Shown here in pieces: positions 17,011 to 25,320 of a DNA stretch of 35,782 nucleotides (positions within the stretch are counted from its first letter, which is position 1; each line of letters begins with the position of its first letter). The stretch is from NCBI GenBank assembly GCA_934754735.1, contig CAKVJE010000007.1, positions 1 through 35,782 on the forward strand, written 5' to 3'. Source of the DNA: an uncultured Candidatus Melainabacteria bacterium (GTDB lineage Bacteria; Cyanobacteriota; Vampirovibrionia; Gastranaerophilales; Gastranaerophilaceae). The notes under the pieces are model-generated. The model was given only the letters and a program-made list of their open reading frames with translations, made no database searches and was not told the origin of the DNA. Both the position numbers and the translations under genes were made by a program.

Positions 17011-18009
17011 ATGGTGAATATAGAGGTTTATATTTTTAAATTTATTCAAGAAATAATAAAGAAGAAATATAATAAAATAAGTAACATTATAGATATGAAT
17101 GAATATCGTGAGAGATATTGTGAATCGTTTGGAATAAAGAAGTATTTTAATCTTTATAGGAAAAATTTTTATAGAGATTTTTTGGAATTAATACGTAATC
17201 TTGATATAAAATCAATTAAAACAGTTATAACTATATTGTACAGAATTCTCTGCTTAAATATCTGTGAAAAATTAACCGTTATTTACAATAAAAAAGAAAT
17301 GGAAACAATATTAGATATTATGCAAAATTATGAGAAAGAGATAGAAAAGCTCTCGGATGGCAATTATTGTTACAAAGAAATGATTTTGCCAATAAAACAT
17401 TTTGAAGTTTCAGTTTTTTATCATAAGCATTGTATAGAACTTATTAAAAATAAATCATTAATAAAAAGTAAAAATATTATTGATGTTGGAGGCTTTATTG
17501 GAGAATCTGCAATAGTTTTTTCTAATTATACTAATAAAAAAATCTATACATTTGAGCCTGTAAGTCAAAATTATAATCTCATGTTAAAAACCATCGAACT
17601 AAATAATAAAGATAATATTATTCCGATTAATCTAGCTTTATCTGATAAAAAAGAAACTATCAATATAAATTTATCAGATAGCTCAAGCAGTATGATTAAT
17701 ACTAATACTGATAAATATGAATCTATTAATACAACGACACTAGATGAATGGATTAGTGATAATCCAATGGAAATTGGGTTAATAAAAGTTGACATAGAAG
17801 GTGCCGAACCCAAATTTATAAAAGGTGCTTTGGAAATTATAAAAAAACAAAGACCTATTCTTATTATTAGTATTTATCATAATTCAGATGATTTTTTTCT
17901 TATAAAACCATATATTGAATCTTTAAATCTTAATTATAAATTTTCTATTATAAAACCTATAGATGCACAAATTTTATTTGAAACAGTTTTATTATGCGAA
18001 CCAAAATAA
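17011..18009 (+). CDS. FkbM-family SAM-dependent methyltransferase
   Basis: 332 residues. An N-terminal region of about 150 residues without recognisable domain precedes an FkbM methyltransferase: IIDVGGFIGE (SAM loop, Asp158), IYTFEPVSQNY, NIIPINLALSDK, TTTLDEW and IGLIKVDIEGAEPKFIKGA. These enzymes O-methylate sugars of glycans or natural products, so a methyl group on a sugar of this locus is likely. AAAGGA precedes the ATG. This is the most AT-rich gene of the locus (only 8 G or C in bases 17041-17100), consistent with foreign origin. The RGP-like gene follows after 13 bp. Confidence 0.87.
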   Translation: MVNIEVYIFKFIQEIIKKKYNKISNIIDMNEYRERYCESFGIKKYFNLYRKNFYRDFLELIRNLDIKSIKTVITILYRILCLNICEKLTVIYNKKEMETILDIMQNYEKEIEKLSDGNYCYKEMILPIKHFEVSVFYHKHCIELIKNKSLIKSKNIIDVGGFIGESAIVFSNYTNKKIYTFEPVSQNYNLMLKTIELNNKDNIIPINLALSDKKETININLSDSSSSMINTNTDKYESINTTTLDEWISDNPMEIGLIKVDIEGAEPKFIKGALEIIKKQRPILIISIYHNSDDFFLIKPYIESLNLNYKFSIIKPIDAQILFETVLLCEPK

Positions 18010-18022
18010 AGGAGATTAGAAC

Positions 18023-19126
18023 ATGAAAGTAACAATTACAACAACTACAATTAATGTACCTTATTTAATTGAGGATTACATCAAGGATGTTATCAAATAC
18101 AATAGACAAGATTATGTTGATTTTATCATTACAGGGGATAAGAAAACTCCTAATACTGCAAAAGAATTTTGTCAAAAAATGCAAGAAAAATATAATATTC
18201 CTGTATTATTCATGAATGTTGATGACCAAAATGAATATATGGAAAAATATAAAAAATTAAAAGGTTTTCTTCCTTGGAATTGTATTCAAAGACGTCAAGT
18301 TGCGATTTTAAAAGCTTATGATCAAGGTTCAGATATTATTGTACTAATTGATGATGACAATTATATTGCTTGCGAAGATTATGTTGGCAAACATTTGCAA
18401 TTAGGCAAACATGTAGATTTGGAAACGGTTTCATCCCCTACTGGTTGGTATAATATTTGTGAAGACCTTGAAGACAGGCAAGGACGAAAATTCTATCCAC
18501 GTGGATATTCTTGGGTTGATAGAATCGATGAAGTTAAAGATATCAAGCGTGAAGTAAAAAATATCAGAACAGTTGTTAATGCAGGTTTTTGGTTGGGCGA
18601 CCCTGATATTGATGCGGTAACAAGACTTGCTGCTCCAATCGATGTAGTTGCTTACAAAAAAGATTACAACTATGCTTTAGCAAAAGAAACATACTCTCCG
18701 TTTAACAGCCAAAATACTGCAATTCATAGAGATATGGTTCCTGTATATTTCTTAGTTCCTGATATTGGCAGATTTGATGATATTTGGTCTTCATACATTG
18801 TAGAACGTATTGCTTGGCATTTAGGTGATTATATTTCTTATGGTCAACCGTTAGTAAAACAAATAAGAAACGATCATGATTATTGGGTTGATGCTTGGGT
18901 TGAAGAAATGGGCACTAAAATGACCACAAAATTCTGTAATTGGTTGCGTGCAGTGAAATTGACTAAAAATACATATTTAGAATGTGGAATTGAATTGTTT
19001 AACGGCTTGAAAGAAATTGTTGATAATCTTGGCAACGATGAATTACCTGTTAAGCAAAGAGCGTATATAAATCATGTTATTGATGGTCATAAAATTTGGT
19101 TTGAAACAATGGCGCAAATGAAATAA
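18023..19126 (+). CDS. RGP/STELLO-like glycosyltransferase or sugar mutase
   Basis: 367 residues. IDDDNY (Asp110-Asp112) gives a metal site, and NAGFWLGDPDIDAVTRL is close to the second conserved block of reversibly glycosylated proteins (UDP-arabinopyranose mutases, GT75) and of STELLO/DUF288 proteins. FNSQNTAIHRDMVPVYF and RFDDIWSSYIVERI are further conserved-looking blocks. It probably binds a nucleotide sugar; whether it transfers the sugar or interconverts ring forms cannot be told. Composition returns to that of the heptose genes. AAGGAG precedes the ATG. It ends the tightly spaced part of the operon; a repeat-rich gap follows. Confidence 0.75.
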   Translation: MKVTITTTTINVPYLIEDYIKDVIKYNRQDYVDFIITGDKKTPNTAKEFCQKMQEKYNIPVLFMNVDDQNEYMEKYKKLKGFLPWNCIQRRQVAILKAYDQGSDIIVLIDDDNYIACEDYVGKHLQLGKHVDLETVSSPTGWYNICEDLEDRQGRKFYPRGYSWVDRIDEVKDIKREVKNIRTVVNAGFWLGDPDIDAVTRLAAPIDVVAYKKDYNYALAKETYSPFNSQNTAIHRDMVPVYFLVPDIGRFDDIWSSYIVERIAWHLGDYISYGQPLVKQIRNDHDYWVDAWVEEMGTKMTTKFCNWLRAVKLTKNTYLECGIELFNGLKEIVDNLGNDELPVKQRAYINHVIDGHKIWFETMAQMK

Positions 19127-19146
19127 ATTTATATTATTAATAGGCT

Positions 19147-19310
19147 GGATTGCGAGGCTCGTTAGAGCCTCGCAATGACGGCACGTATGGAGAGTTTGAC
19201 TCTCAGTCATTGTGAGGAACAGTAATTATTCTTAGTGACGAAGCAATCCACTTTATTAATAATCTCTAAATTATCATGGATAAGCAGGTAAAGAGCCTTG
19301 CAATGACGCC
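19147..19310. repeat. Palindromic dispersed repeat (GGATTGC...GCAATCC type)
   Basis: GGATTGC (19147-19153) and GCAATCC (19243-19249) bound a 103-bp element. Inside, a 12-bp arm (19149-19160) pairs perfectly with 19165-19176 around GTTA, and GAGAG TTTGA CTCTC forms a second hairpin. GTCATTGTGAGGAAC and GTGACGAAGCAATCC match a repeat type seen in many bacterial genomes. A fragment (CTTGCAATGACG near 19295) follows, and a relative lies at 32014-32060. Non-coding; it may also act as a terminator or mRNA end for the gene before it. Confidence 0.75.
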
Positions 19311-19359
19311 ATGTCAATAGTCATTATAAATAATAAATTACTAAAATAAAGGACACATT

Positions 19360-20238
19360 ATGTATTTAGTTATGGGTGGGAGCGGTTTTTTGGGCCGTTA
19401 CGTTATTAAAAATATTTTAGAATTAACAAACGAAAAAATCGTTGCGACATATTCGACTCACAAGCCGGAATTCAAGCACGAAAGGCTGGATTGGGTGAAA
19501 GTTGATGTACAAAATCGGGATGATATTTTAAAGCTTAACTCTTCTATCGAAGATGGTGCAAAGGTTATTTACCTTTGCGCCTACCATCATCCCGACAAGG
19601 TCGAAGAAAATCAGGAGATTGCGTGGGATATTAACATTACTTCACTATCATTTATTGTGAATGCACTAACCAAAGCTAAATGTTTTTACTACTCTTCAAC
19701 TGATACTGTATACGGCGAAGGCGGTTTAGATATTTTATTTAAAGAAACAGATAAAACCAATCCGGTCAACCTATACGGCAAACACAAGGTCTTGGCGGAA
19801 CAAATTACACTCGCAAAAGGGTTTAATGTAGTTCGTTTTCCGTTCATAATCGGAACAAGTCTAGTTGAAGTTAAAAAACACTTTTTCGACAAAATTATGG
19901 ATGATATCAAAGCCGAAAAAACAGTTGAAATGTTTGATGATTCATATCGTTCAACATTGAGTTTTAATCAATGCGCTAAATTTTTGGTCGAAATTATTGA
20001 GAAATTTGGAAGTTGTGACGAAAAAGTTTTGAATATTGCAAGTGACAAACCGCTTTCTAAATACGAGGTTGTTTTAAAAATGTGTGAAGATTTTAATTTG
20101 GATAAATCATTCGTCAAGCCAATTTCAATCAAAAATTGCGAAGGAATTTTTAAAGCCAAAAGAGCCAAAACAGCAATCTTAGATAACACAAAATTAAAAA
20201 CTCTCTTAGGGCTTAAGAGTATTGAATTAGAGTGGTAA
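19360..20238 (+). CDS. RmlD-like NAD(P)-dependent sugar reductase/epimerase
   Basis: 292-residue SDR: GGSGFLG at 6-12, YYSSTDTVYGEGG with the catalytic Ser/Thr, and Tyr139-x3-Lys143 (YGKHK). The compact length and YRSTLSF region resemble RmlD (dTDP-4-dehydrorhamnose reductase) and related GDP- or dTDP-4-keto-sugar reductases. In this locus it could reduce the 4-keto-6-deoxy-heptose made by the SDR at 8974; that pairing is inference. The chimeric scar at 13682 carries a diverged copy of its first 25 codons. The cupin gene starts 11 bp after the stop. Confidence 0.83.
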   Translation: MYLVMGGSGFLGRYVIKNILELTNEKIVATYSTHKPEFKHERLDWVKVDVQNRDDILKLNSSIEDGAKVIYLCAYHHPDKVEENQEIAWDINITSLSFIVNALTKAKCFYYSSTDTVYGEGGLDILFKETDKTNPVNLYGKHKVLAEQITLAKGFNVVRFPFIIGTSLVEVKKHFFDKIMDDIKAEKTVEMFDDSYRSTLSFNQCAKFLVEIIEKFGSCDEKVLNIASDKPLSKYEVVLKMCEDFNLDKSFVKPISIKNCEGIFKAKRAKTAILDNTKLKTLLGLKSIELEW

Positions 20239-20249
20239 AAGGAGCGAGA

Positions 20250-20612
20250 ATGCTAATCGAATTTATAAAAACTGATTTTGAATTTCAAGACGAAAGAGGA
20301 ACAATAACTCAACTTGTTCATGATAATTGGAAGCAAGTTAACTACATCACAACAAAGGCTGGTGTTCTTCGGGGTAATCATTATCACAAAAACAACGAAG
20401 AAGCTTTTTATATAATTTCAGGTGAATTTGAGCTTGAACTTTTAGATATAAACACGAATGAAAAAGAAAGCCATACAATTAAAACAGGCGATTTTTTCGT
20501 AATCAAAAGAAACCTATCTCACAGCTTCAACTTCACAAAAGACACTAACCTCATTTCAATGTACTCAAACGGAGTTGAAGAAAAAGACGGAATGGACATT
20601 TACACGGCGTAG
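20250..20612 (+). CDS. WxcM-like cupin (sugar 3,4-ketoisomerase/epimerase family)
   Basis: 120-residue single-domain cupin. GVLRGNHYHKNNEEAFYIIS is the first cupin motif with paired histidines, and GDFFVIKRNLSHSFNF is the second. The pattern resembles FdtA/WxcM enzymes that isomerise dTDP-4-keto-6-deoxy sugars, and also RmlC-like epimerases. With the neighbouring reductase it may finish the 4-keto-sugar intermediate. The ATG at 20250 is used because AAAGGAG lies 6 bp upstream; a GTG at 20232 lies inside the preceding gene. It is the last gene of the glycan locus. Confidence 0.82.
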   Translation: MLIEFIKTDFEFQDERGTITQLVHDNWKQVNYITTKAGVLRGNHYHKNNEEAFYIISGEFELELLDINTNEKESHTIKTGDFFVIKRNLSHSFNFTKDTNLISMYSNGVEEKDGMDIYTA

Positions 20613-20666
20613 TTCGTAAACTTTATTTTATCTGCAAAAAGTGTATTTAATTTAACATGTCTTTAC

Positions 20667-20692
20667 AAATTGAGAAAATTTGTCAATTTTTT
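20667..20692 (+). terminator. Possible terminator of the glycan operon
   Basis: AAATTGA (20667-20673) pairs with TCAATTT (20683-20689), followed by further T residues. The stem is only 7 bp and AT-rich, so strength is doubtful. Confidence 0.4.
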
Positions 20693-20739
20693 GATACAAA
20701 TATACTTTATATAAGTGTAGCAGGTTTGAAGGTGCAACT

Positions 20740-22110
20740 GTGGCTGTACAAAATCATTACAATTTTATAGATACTCCATATTCTCAAATTAATTTTCGTG
20801 AGAATAGTGCCGTAACGCCCATTCTAGCCAAACCAATTAATAAAGTAGATACCGTAATTACAAATACTGTTGACACTTTTGTAAAACAACCTGAAGACGA
20901 GGAAAAGAAGAAATCAAACAAAGCTGCGATTACTGTAGGTAGTACAGTACTTGTTTTAACCGGTTTAATTGCACTCTTGAACCCTAAATTCTCCGGCAAA
21001 TTAGTTAACAAAATGAAAACCTGGTCATCTGAATCGCGTGCAAAAACGCAAAAAAGCAAGGGAAATATTGTTAAAAGTAAATTTTATAAAGCAAGCGAAA
21101 AAGTTTGGAGCAAAGTCGCCGATTTCTTGCAATTTACAAATACAATAAACGGTTGGAAAGATATCGGGTTTAAAAAACTTTGTACCGAAACAAAAGGCGT
21201 CAAAGCCGTCATGACAAAACCACACCAAACAATAACGCGTTGGTTTGATGCATTGGGCAAACACACCGTTCAATGGAAATACAATAATGCTAATAAAAAT
21301 TTAAAATCTTTAGAAGATTTGATTTCTCACTATAAAGATAAACTTCCTGCTTCTGAACAAAAAATACTTGAAACAAAATTAAACGAAGCGAAACAAGTTT
21401 GCGAATATTTTTCTAAAGATAAGACCGCAAATCGTCTTGTTGAGCAGGAAAAAGCAATGTCAAATTTAGAAAAAGATTTCTATAGCAAAATGAAATCTTA
21501 TGGTAAAGATTTGTGGAATAATAATTGGCAAGGCAAAAAAGCAACCGTAAAAAATAACATGTCTTTCTGGGCAGAAGATATGCTAATGCCAACCAGAAAC
21601 AAATTGGAACAAGATGGTATACATGTTGTTGACAAAATTATGGGTGATGGTAAGGCTCAAAAAGGAACTTATCAAGAAATTATTGATATTTTATCTCCAC
21701 ATATAAGCAAAGAAGAAAAAACCATTTTAGAAAAAAGTTTGGCAAAAACAAATAAAAATTTAAGAAAAGCAAATCATAGTGAAACAGTTGAATACTTCGA
21801 TAAGAAACGTGATTTAGTCTTAGGCGGCGCGCCAACAGATATTATGACTGCGATTTTCGGTATCGGAATGAGCGGATTAGCAATCGGAACTGCAGATACA
21901 AAAGAAGAACGTGTTTCAAGAGCTTTGACTGTAGGATTTCCTGCTATAGCCGGTATTGGAGCATCCATGGCATTTACTGCAATGTTATTTTCGGGTGTCC
22001 AAGGCATGATTTATGGTTCACTCGCTTCAATCGGTTTAAGTAAATTAGGAAGTATTGCAGATAAAATGGTAACACCAAAAATCGCACCAAAGGAGGTTAA
22101 AAATGCTTAA
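20740..22110 (+). CDS. Hypothetical protein with hydrophobic ends
   Basis: 456 residues, not recognised. A hydrophobic helix at about 66-83 (ITVGSTVLVLTGLIALL) follows a polar N-terminus. Residues of about 85-370 are Lys-rich and predicted helical, with coiled-coil-like stretches (LEKDFYSKMKSYGKDLW). The last 90 residues are Gly/Ala-rich and hydrophobic (ALTVGFPAIAGIGASMAF), probably one or two more membrane segments. The layout suggests a membrane-anchored, possibly lineage-specific protein. The start is GTG with GAAGGTG 5 bp upstream. Its 3' end contains a perfect ribosome site for a small ORF. Confidence 0.7.
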   Translation: MAVQNHYNFIDTPYSQINFRENSAVTPILAKPINKVDTVITNTVDTFVKQPEDEEKKKSNKAAITVGSTVLVLTGLIALLNPKFSGKLVNKMKTWSSESRAKTQKSKGNIVKSKFYKASEKVWSKVADFLQFTNTINGWKDIGFKKLCTETKGVKAVMTKPHQTITRWFDALGKHTVQWKYNNANKNLKSLEDLISHYKDKLPASEQKILETKLNEAKQVCEYFSKDKTANRLVEQEKAMSNLEKDFYSKMKSYGKDLWNNNWQGKKATVKNNMSFWAEDMLMPTRNKLEQDGIHVVDKIMGDGKAQKGTYQEIIDILSPHISKEEKTILEKSLAKTNKNLRKANHSETVEYFDKKRDLVLGGAPTDIMTAIFGIGMSGLAIGTADTKEERVSRALTVGFPAIAGIGASMAFTAMLFSGVQGMIYGSLASIGLSKLGSIADKMVTPKIAPKEVKNA

Positions 22111-22201
22111 AAAATTTGTTGAACAATTGCAAGAAATTTTTCTATCTATTTTTTGCGAACCTTGCTATATAAGAATTGAATGCTTTGATGATAATGCCTA
22201 A
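22103..22201 (+). CDS. Small ORF, 32 residues, ideal ribosome site
   Basis: Starts at ATG 22103, overlapping the last 8 bases of the preceding gene, with AAAGGAGGT ending 5 bp upstream, the best Shine-Dalgarno site in the window. The product begins MLKKFVEQLQEIFLSIF, an amphipathic/hydrophobic helix, and then has FCEPCYIRIEC, with a CxxC pair and a third cysteine. It ends 4 bp before the 3' end of the convergent GT9 gene. No family is recognised. Translational coupling with the preceding membrane protein is likely; a short membrane-binding partner would fit. Confidence 0.6.
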   Translation: MLKKFVEQLQEIFLSIFCEPCYIRIECFDDNA

Positions 22202-22205
22202 GTTG

Positions 22206-23189
22206 CTATTCTTCAATTACTTTTCTAACAATTTCATCTGCTGATAAATTTAAGCAATCCAATGTGTCGCAAGTTGTTTGGCGTCTTTCCCATAAGCATG
22301 GTTGAAGCGGGCAGGAACAGTTTGCTTTTAAAGGAATTACTTTTCCATTATTAGGAATTAATTTTTTATCATCAGTAGAGCCAAAAATTACATAAGTTTT
22401 AACTCCAAGCGCAACTGCTATATGCAAAGGAGCAGAATCCGAACATAGAAATTTTTCTGTACATGAAATTAATTCAGCAAGTTCTTTTAGATTTTTTGTT
22501 TTGCCAAACATATTCATATATTTATTTTCCGGTACAAGTCTGATAATTGTTTCAATCGTCTCTTTGTCATCTGGGCCACCGGCTAAAATAACTTTTTTGC
22601 CTGCATCTGCTAATTTATTAACTACTTCTGCCCATTTTTCAGCAGGAATTGTTTTTATCATGTTTTTTTTGACACTCAGAAGGCTGACTCCGGGGTGAAT
22701 TAGTACAGTATTAGCTTCTGCTTTTTTAGATTCAATGTTTATTTGTGGAATCTCTGTGTTATATTGGGTAATTCCACGAACTAAATCATGATACATCTTT
22801 GCAGCATATTGATTTTTGTTTAATTTTACAGCTTCTGTTAAAAGTATTTCGCTTAATTTTCCGGAATTATAACCATAACGTTTTTTTATAAAGGTTGCAA
22901 ACAAAAAGATTGATATAAATTTGTTTGAACCAGAAGATATTACCATATCAAATTTTTGTGCCCAAATATTGAATAAGAGTTTAGTAAGCTCAAAATACTT
23001 ATCTTTTCCTTTTATGTCTGCAAACAATGTGTTATCAATAATATTTGTTAGCGAAGTCACACCTTTGCTTCTAGTTTCTAGCGCTAAAGTTATTTCTGCA
23101 TTCGGAAACTGTTTTTTTATTGAAATTATAGTTGGCAAGAATAGAATTTCATCTCCTAAACCGCCAAAATTTATAAATAAAATTTTCAT
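22206..23189 (-). CDS. GT9-family glycosyltransferase (heptosyltransferase-like)
   Basis: 327 residues in ADP-heptose:LPS heptosyltransferase style. The N-terminus reads MKILFINFGGLGDEILFLPT, HPGVSLLSVKKNMI and GGPDDKETI lie mid-protein, and the donor-site motif SDSAPLHIAVALGVKTYVIF is near the C-terminus. A cysteine-rich tail (CSCPLQPCLW, then CDTLDCL) is common in this family. It may transfer heptose or a similar sugar to a lipid core. The start at 23189 is chosen because the family N-terminus begins there; the frame extends 21 codons further upstream, and neither start has a good ribosome site. The gene is divergent from 23354. Confidence 0.87.
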   Translation of the reverse strand: MKILFINFGGLGDEILFLPTIISIKKQFPNAEITLALETRSKGVTSLTNIIDNTLFADIKGKDKYFELTKLLFNIWAQKFDMVISSGSNKFISIFLFATFIKKRYGYNSGKLSEILLTEAVKLNKNQYAAKMYHDLVRGITQYNTEIPQINIESKKAEANTVLIHPGVSLLSVKKNMIKTIPAEKWAEVVNKLADAGKKVILAGGPDDKETIETIIRLVPENKYMNMFGKTKNLKELAELISCTEKFLCSDSAPLHIAVALGVKTYVIFGSTDDKKLIPNNGKVIPLKANCSCPLQPCLWERRQTTCDTLDCLNLSADEIVRKVIEE

Positions 23190-23274
23190 ATCTTTTTTGT
23201 ACTTTAAATATAGAGATTTTTCAAGCAATAAAATGAATCTAACTTTGTACACTAATTTTATTTTGAAATAGGTA

Positions 23275-23283
23275 TGCTAAGAT
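23275..23283 (+). promoter_or_regulatory. Extended -10 promoter for gene 23354
   Basis: TG at 23275-23276, C, TAAGAT at 23278-23283, in the pattern shared by other promoters here. The expected start near 23290 leaves a leader of about 64 bases. Confidence 0.4.
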
Positions 23284-23353
23284 TTGTAAAAAAATAAATT
23301 TAACTAACAAAAATTTTTATTATATGTTTTTAAACAGTAGAAGAAGGTGTGTT

Positions 23354-23941
23354 ATGCAAATAAAATTTTCTCAATCAATTGAACCTATGGTCAAAAAATT
23401 AGGGCACTCTGGAACAGAAGTCGGCAAAGGTATGCGTTATACTTTAAGTGATTCGAAAGTCGGCAAAGATGTTTATACAAGAAGTGCTAATAGTTGTACT
23501 GCATTTGTTGTTAATTCAGGTGAACATAATTTAATGGGACATATTGATCCGCGACTATTTAATCGTAGAACTTTTTTGGATAAATTCCGTCCTATGTTAG
23601 ACAGCTTTTTAGATAAATTTGGCGAAGCAAAAGCTGTAATTACCGGTGGTTGGGAAGTCAATAGACATGATTCGCAAGTGAGAACATCCAGTTGTGAAGT
23701 TTATAGTGCAGTTGCCGAAGCTTTAGACAAATTACCATTAACAATGATTTGTGGCAAAAAAAATGGGGTAAGAACTTTTGATAATTTGCTCGCTAGTGGT
23801 GATAAAATAACATTATCGAATGAAGCGTTTGAAAAATTAGGTTTGAGTCCAGACAAAATTAAATCAATGAAGCCGGAAGAAATAGAATCTGTTTTACAGA
23901 AAGCTTATGAATGGGTGGAAATTGATCCATCTATGTTATAA
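23354..23941 (+). CDS. Hypothetical protein, possible CheD/CNF-like fold
   Basis: 196 residues, not firmly recognised. ANSCTAFVVNSGEHNLMGHIDP, taken in parts, puts Cys48 in a strand followed by His63, and KAVITGGW comes after it. This order (Cys, then GxxH, then a GG strand) recalls chemoreceptor deamidase CheD and the related CNF-type glutaminase fold. A SSCEVYSAVAEAL helix follows. No chemotaxis gene is nearby, so function is open. ATG 23354 is used with GAAGGTG 4 bp upstream; an earlier in-frame ATG at 23324 lacks a ribosome site. The stop codon region carries the promoter of the next gene. Confidence 0.65.
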   Translation: MQIKFSQSIEPMVKKLGHSGTEVGKGMRYTLSDSKVGKDVYTRSANSCTAFVVNSGEHNLMGHIDPRLFNRRTFLDKFRPMLDSFLDKFGEAKAVITGGWEVNRHDSQVRTSSCEVYSAVAEALDKLPLTMICGKKNGVRTFDNLLASGDKITLSNEAFEKLGLSPDKIKSMKPEEIESVLQKAYEWVEIDPSML

Positions 23942-23994
23942 TAAGTCTTCTTGCCTACCTGTATTATTGCGAATACATCTTGTTTAATGTATTC
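23934..23994 (+). promoter_or_regulatory. SEC-C gene promoter and leader hairpin
   Basis: TG at 23934-23935, T, TATAAT at 23937-23942 (extended -10) overlaps the stop of the previous gene. The leader then holds a perfect 8-bp inverted repeat, GAATACAT (23971-23978) and ATGTATTC (23987-23994). TTGCCT (23951-23956) can also pair with AGGCAA (24012-24017), which includes the first base of the start codon, so the leader could modulate translation. Confidence 0.5.
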
Positions 23995-24016
23995 TTGGAT
24001 TAACGAGGAGAAGGCA

Positions 24017-25261
24017 ATGACAGTTATAGAAAAAATTAATACAATTAATGATGCATTAAAAGAAATTTTTGATTTTACACAATCTAATGAAACGATTAAG
24101 TCTGATTTTGATGAATATTTAGCTACAATTGGTGCAAGAAATATTTCGCTTAATCAAATGGAAAAAATCTTTTTGCCATACGTGTTTGAGCGCAGAATTA
24201 GCGGTAAATCAATTTTAGAAATGTACAAAGATGAAAAAGGCACAAACGAAGTTATTGAAAAGCTTGCGCACGCTCAAAATTCTATTTTTGAAATCAAAAA
24301 AATTCTTAAAAACGGATTTGAATTGTATAATTTGGTCAACGAAAAAACTTATAAAGTGCTTTCGCTTACGAAAATGACTAACTTTAGAGGTATTTATGCC
24401 GGTCAATTTATTGCTGCTAGAATCTTTGAACTTGATGGCGAATATTATGTAATTGAAATTTCAAGCGTACTTTCTCACTCACAAAAAGAAGAAGCATACA
24501 GATATGCTGTAATGAAATTGGTGCATACGCCTAGATTGTTGTATTTGGATAATGAAGAAAAAGAAAATGAAGTTAAATCAACAATCGCTGAAATGTATGA
24601 AAAATTTATTAAAACATTTGATAAAGATTTGATTTTAACAACAAATAAACACGCGGATGATATTATTGGCGCGTTTAACGAAGGTGAAGAAATTGATTTG
24701 TCTGACAAAGGCTGTGATATTGCAGAATATAAATTCTTCCATGTAAAAGAATTGGACAATAATTATTCAAATTTCTTGGAAAATTCAATGGGCGGATTTG
24801 CTTCTCACAACGAAACTTATGATGTTGCAGTTATTTTCGACAAAGAAAACGGGCTTTATGCAATTCCATTTTATGAAACTTTTTGCAAGATTTTTGAAAA
24901 CAAAGACAATGTAGAAAACGCGAAAGCTTGTGTAGAATACTTTTTGACAAATGATTCTATTCCAAACACTATTTTGGAAAGAGTTTCAACAAAGTATCCT
25001 AATTTTATGGAAGTAATCAACGAAATTTTGGGCACAAGTTATTCATTTGAAGAATTGATTAAAAATTACAAATCAGATTATTTGAATGAAAAGATTTATT
25101 CTTCTGCAACTGTTTTATTTTGCTCAAAAGCTTTTTCAGAAATGTTTGATTATATGACAGAAGAAAAACCGCAAACTTCTGTTGCGACAGAAAAAGTAGG
25201 CAGAAACGACCCTTGCCCTTGTGGAAGTGGCAAGAAATTTAAAAATTGTTGCGGTAAATAA
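24017..25261 (+). CDS. SEC-C motif protein
   Basis: 414 residues. The C-terminus is a textbook SEC-C zinc motif, [20 protein letters not shown], as at the tail of SecA and of many unrelated proteins. The first 390 residues are acidic and helical with no recognised domain ([18 protein letters not shown] at the start). In SecA the motif binds zinc and contacts SecB or the ribosome; the role here is unknown. GAGGAG is 6 bp before the ATG. A longer frame opens at TTG 23951 but would start inside the leader hairpin region. A terminator-like hairpin follows. Confidence 0.75.
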   Translation: MTVIEKINTINDALKEIFDFTQSNETIKSDFDEYLATIGARNISLNQMEKIFLPYVFERRISGKSILEMYKDEKGTNEVIEKLAHAQNSIFEIKKILKNGFELYNLVNEKTYKVLSLTKMTNFRGIYAGQFIAARIFELDGEYYVIEISSVLSHSQKEEAYRYAVMKLVHTPRLLYLDNEEKENEVKSTIAEMYEKFIKTFDKDLILTTNKHADDIIGAFNEGEEIDLSDKGCDIAEYKFFHVKELDNNYSNFLENSMGGFASHNETYDVAVIFDKENGLYAIPFYETFCKIFENKDNVENAKACVEYFLTNDSIPNTILERVSTKYPNFMEVINEILGTSYSFEELIKNYKSDYLNEKIYSSATVLFCSKAFSEMFDYMTEEKPQTSVATEKVGRNDPCPCGSGKKFKNCCGK

Positions 25262-25291
25262 ACGATTTGATGAGAAACATAAAGAATGTAG

Positions 25292-25320
25292 GTTGGGGTT
25301 TCTACCCCAACAAAAACTTT
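25292..25320. terminator. Hairpin between convergent genes
   Basis: GTTGGGG (25292-25298) pairs perfectly with CCCCAAC (25305-25311) around TTTCTA. On the + strand AAAAACTTTTAT follows, not a clean U-tract; it lies between the ends of two converging genes, so it may stop both transcripts. Confidence 0.55.

Noticed and set aside
6185..20612. Prophage or Bacteroides-type invertible capsule promoter
   Set aside because: There are no phage structural genes; inverted repeats are close hairpins and do not flank the promoter, and the recombinase-like protein seems inactive.
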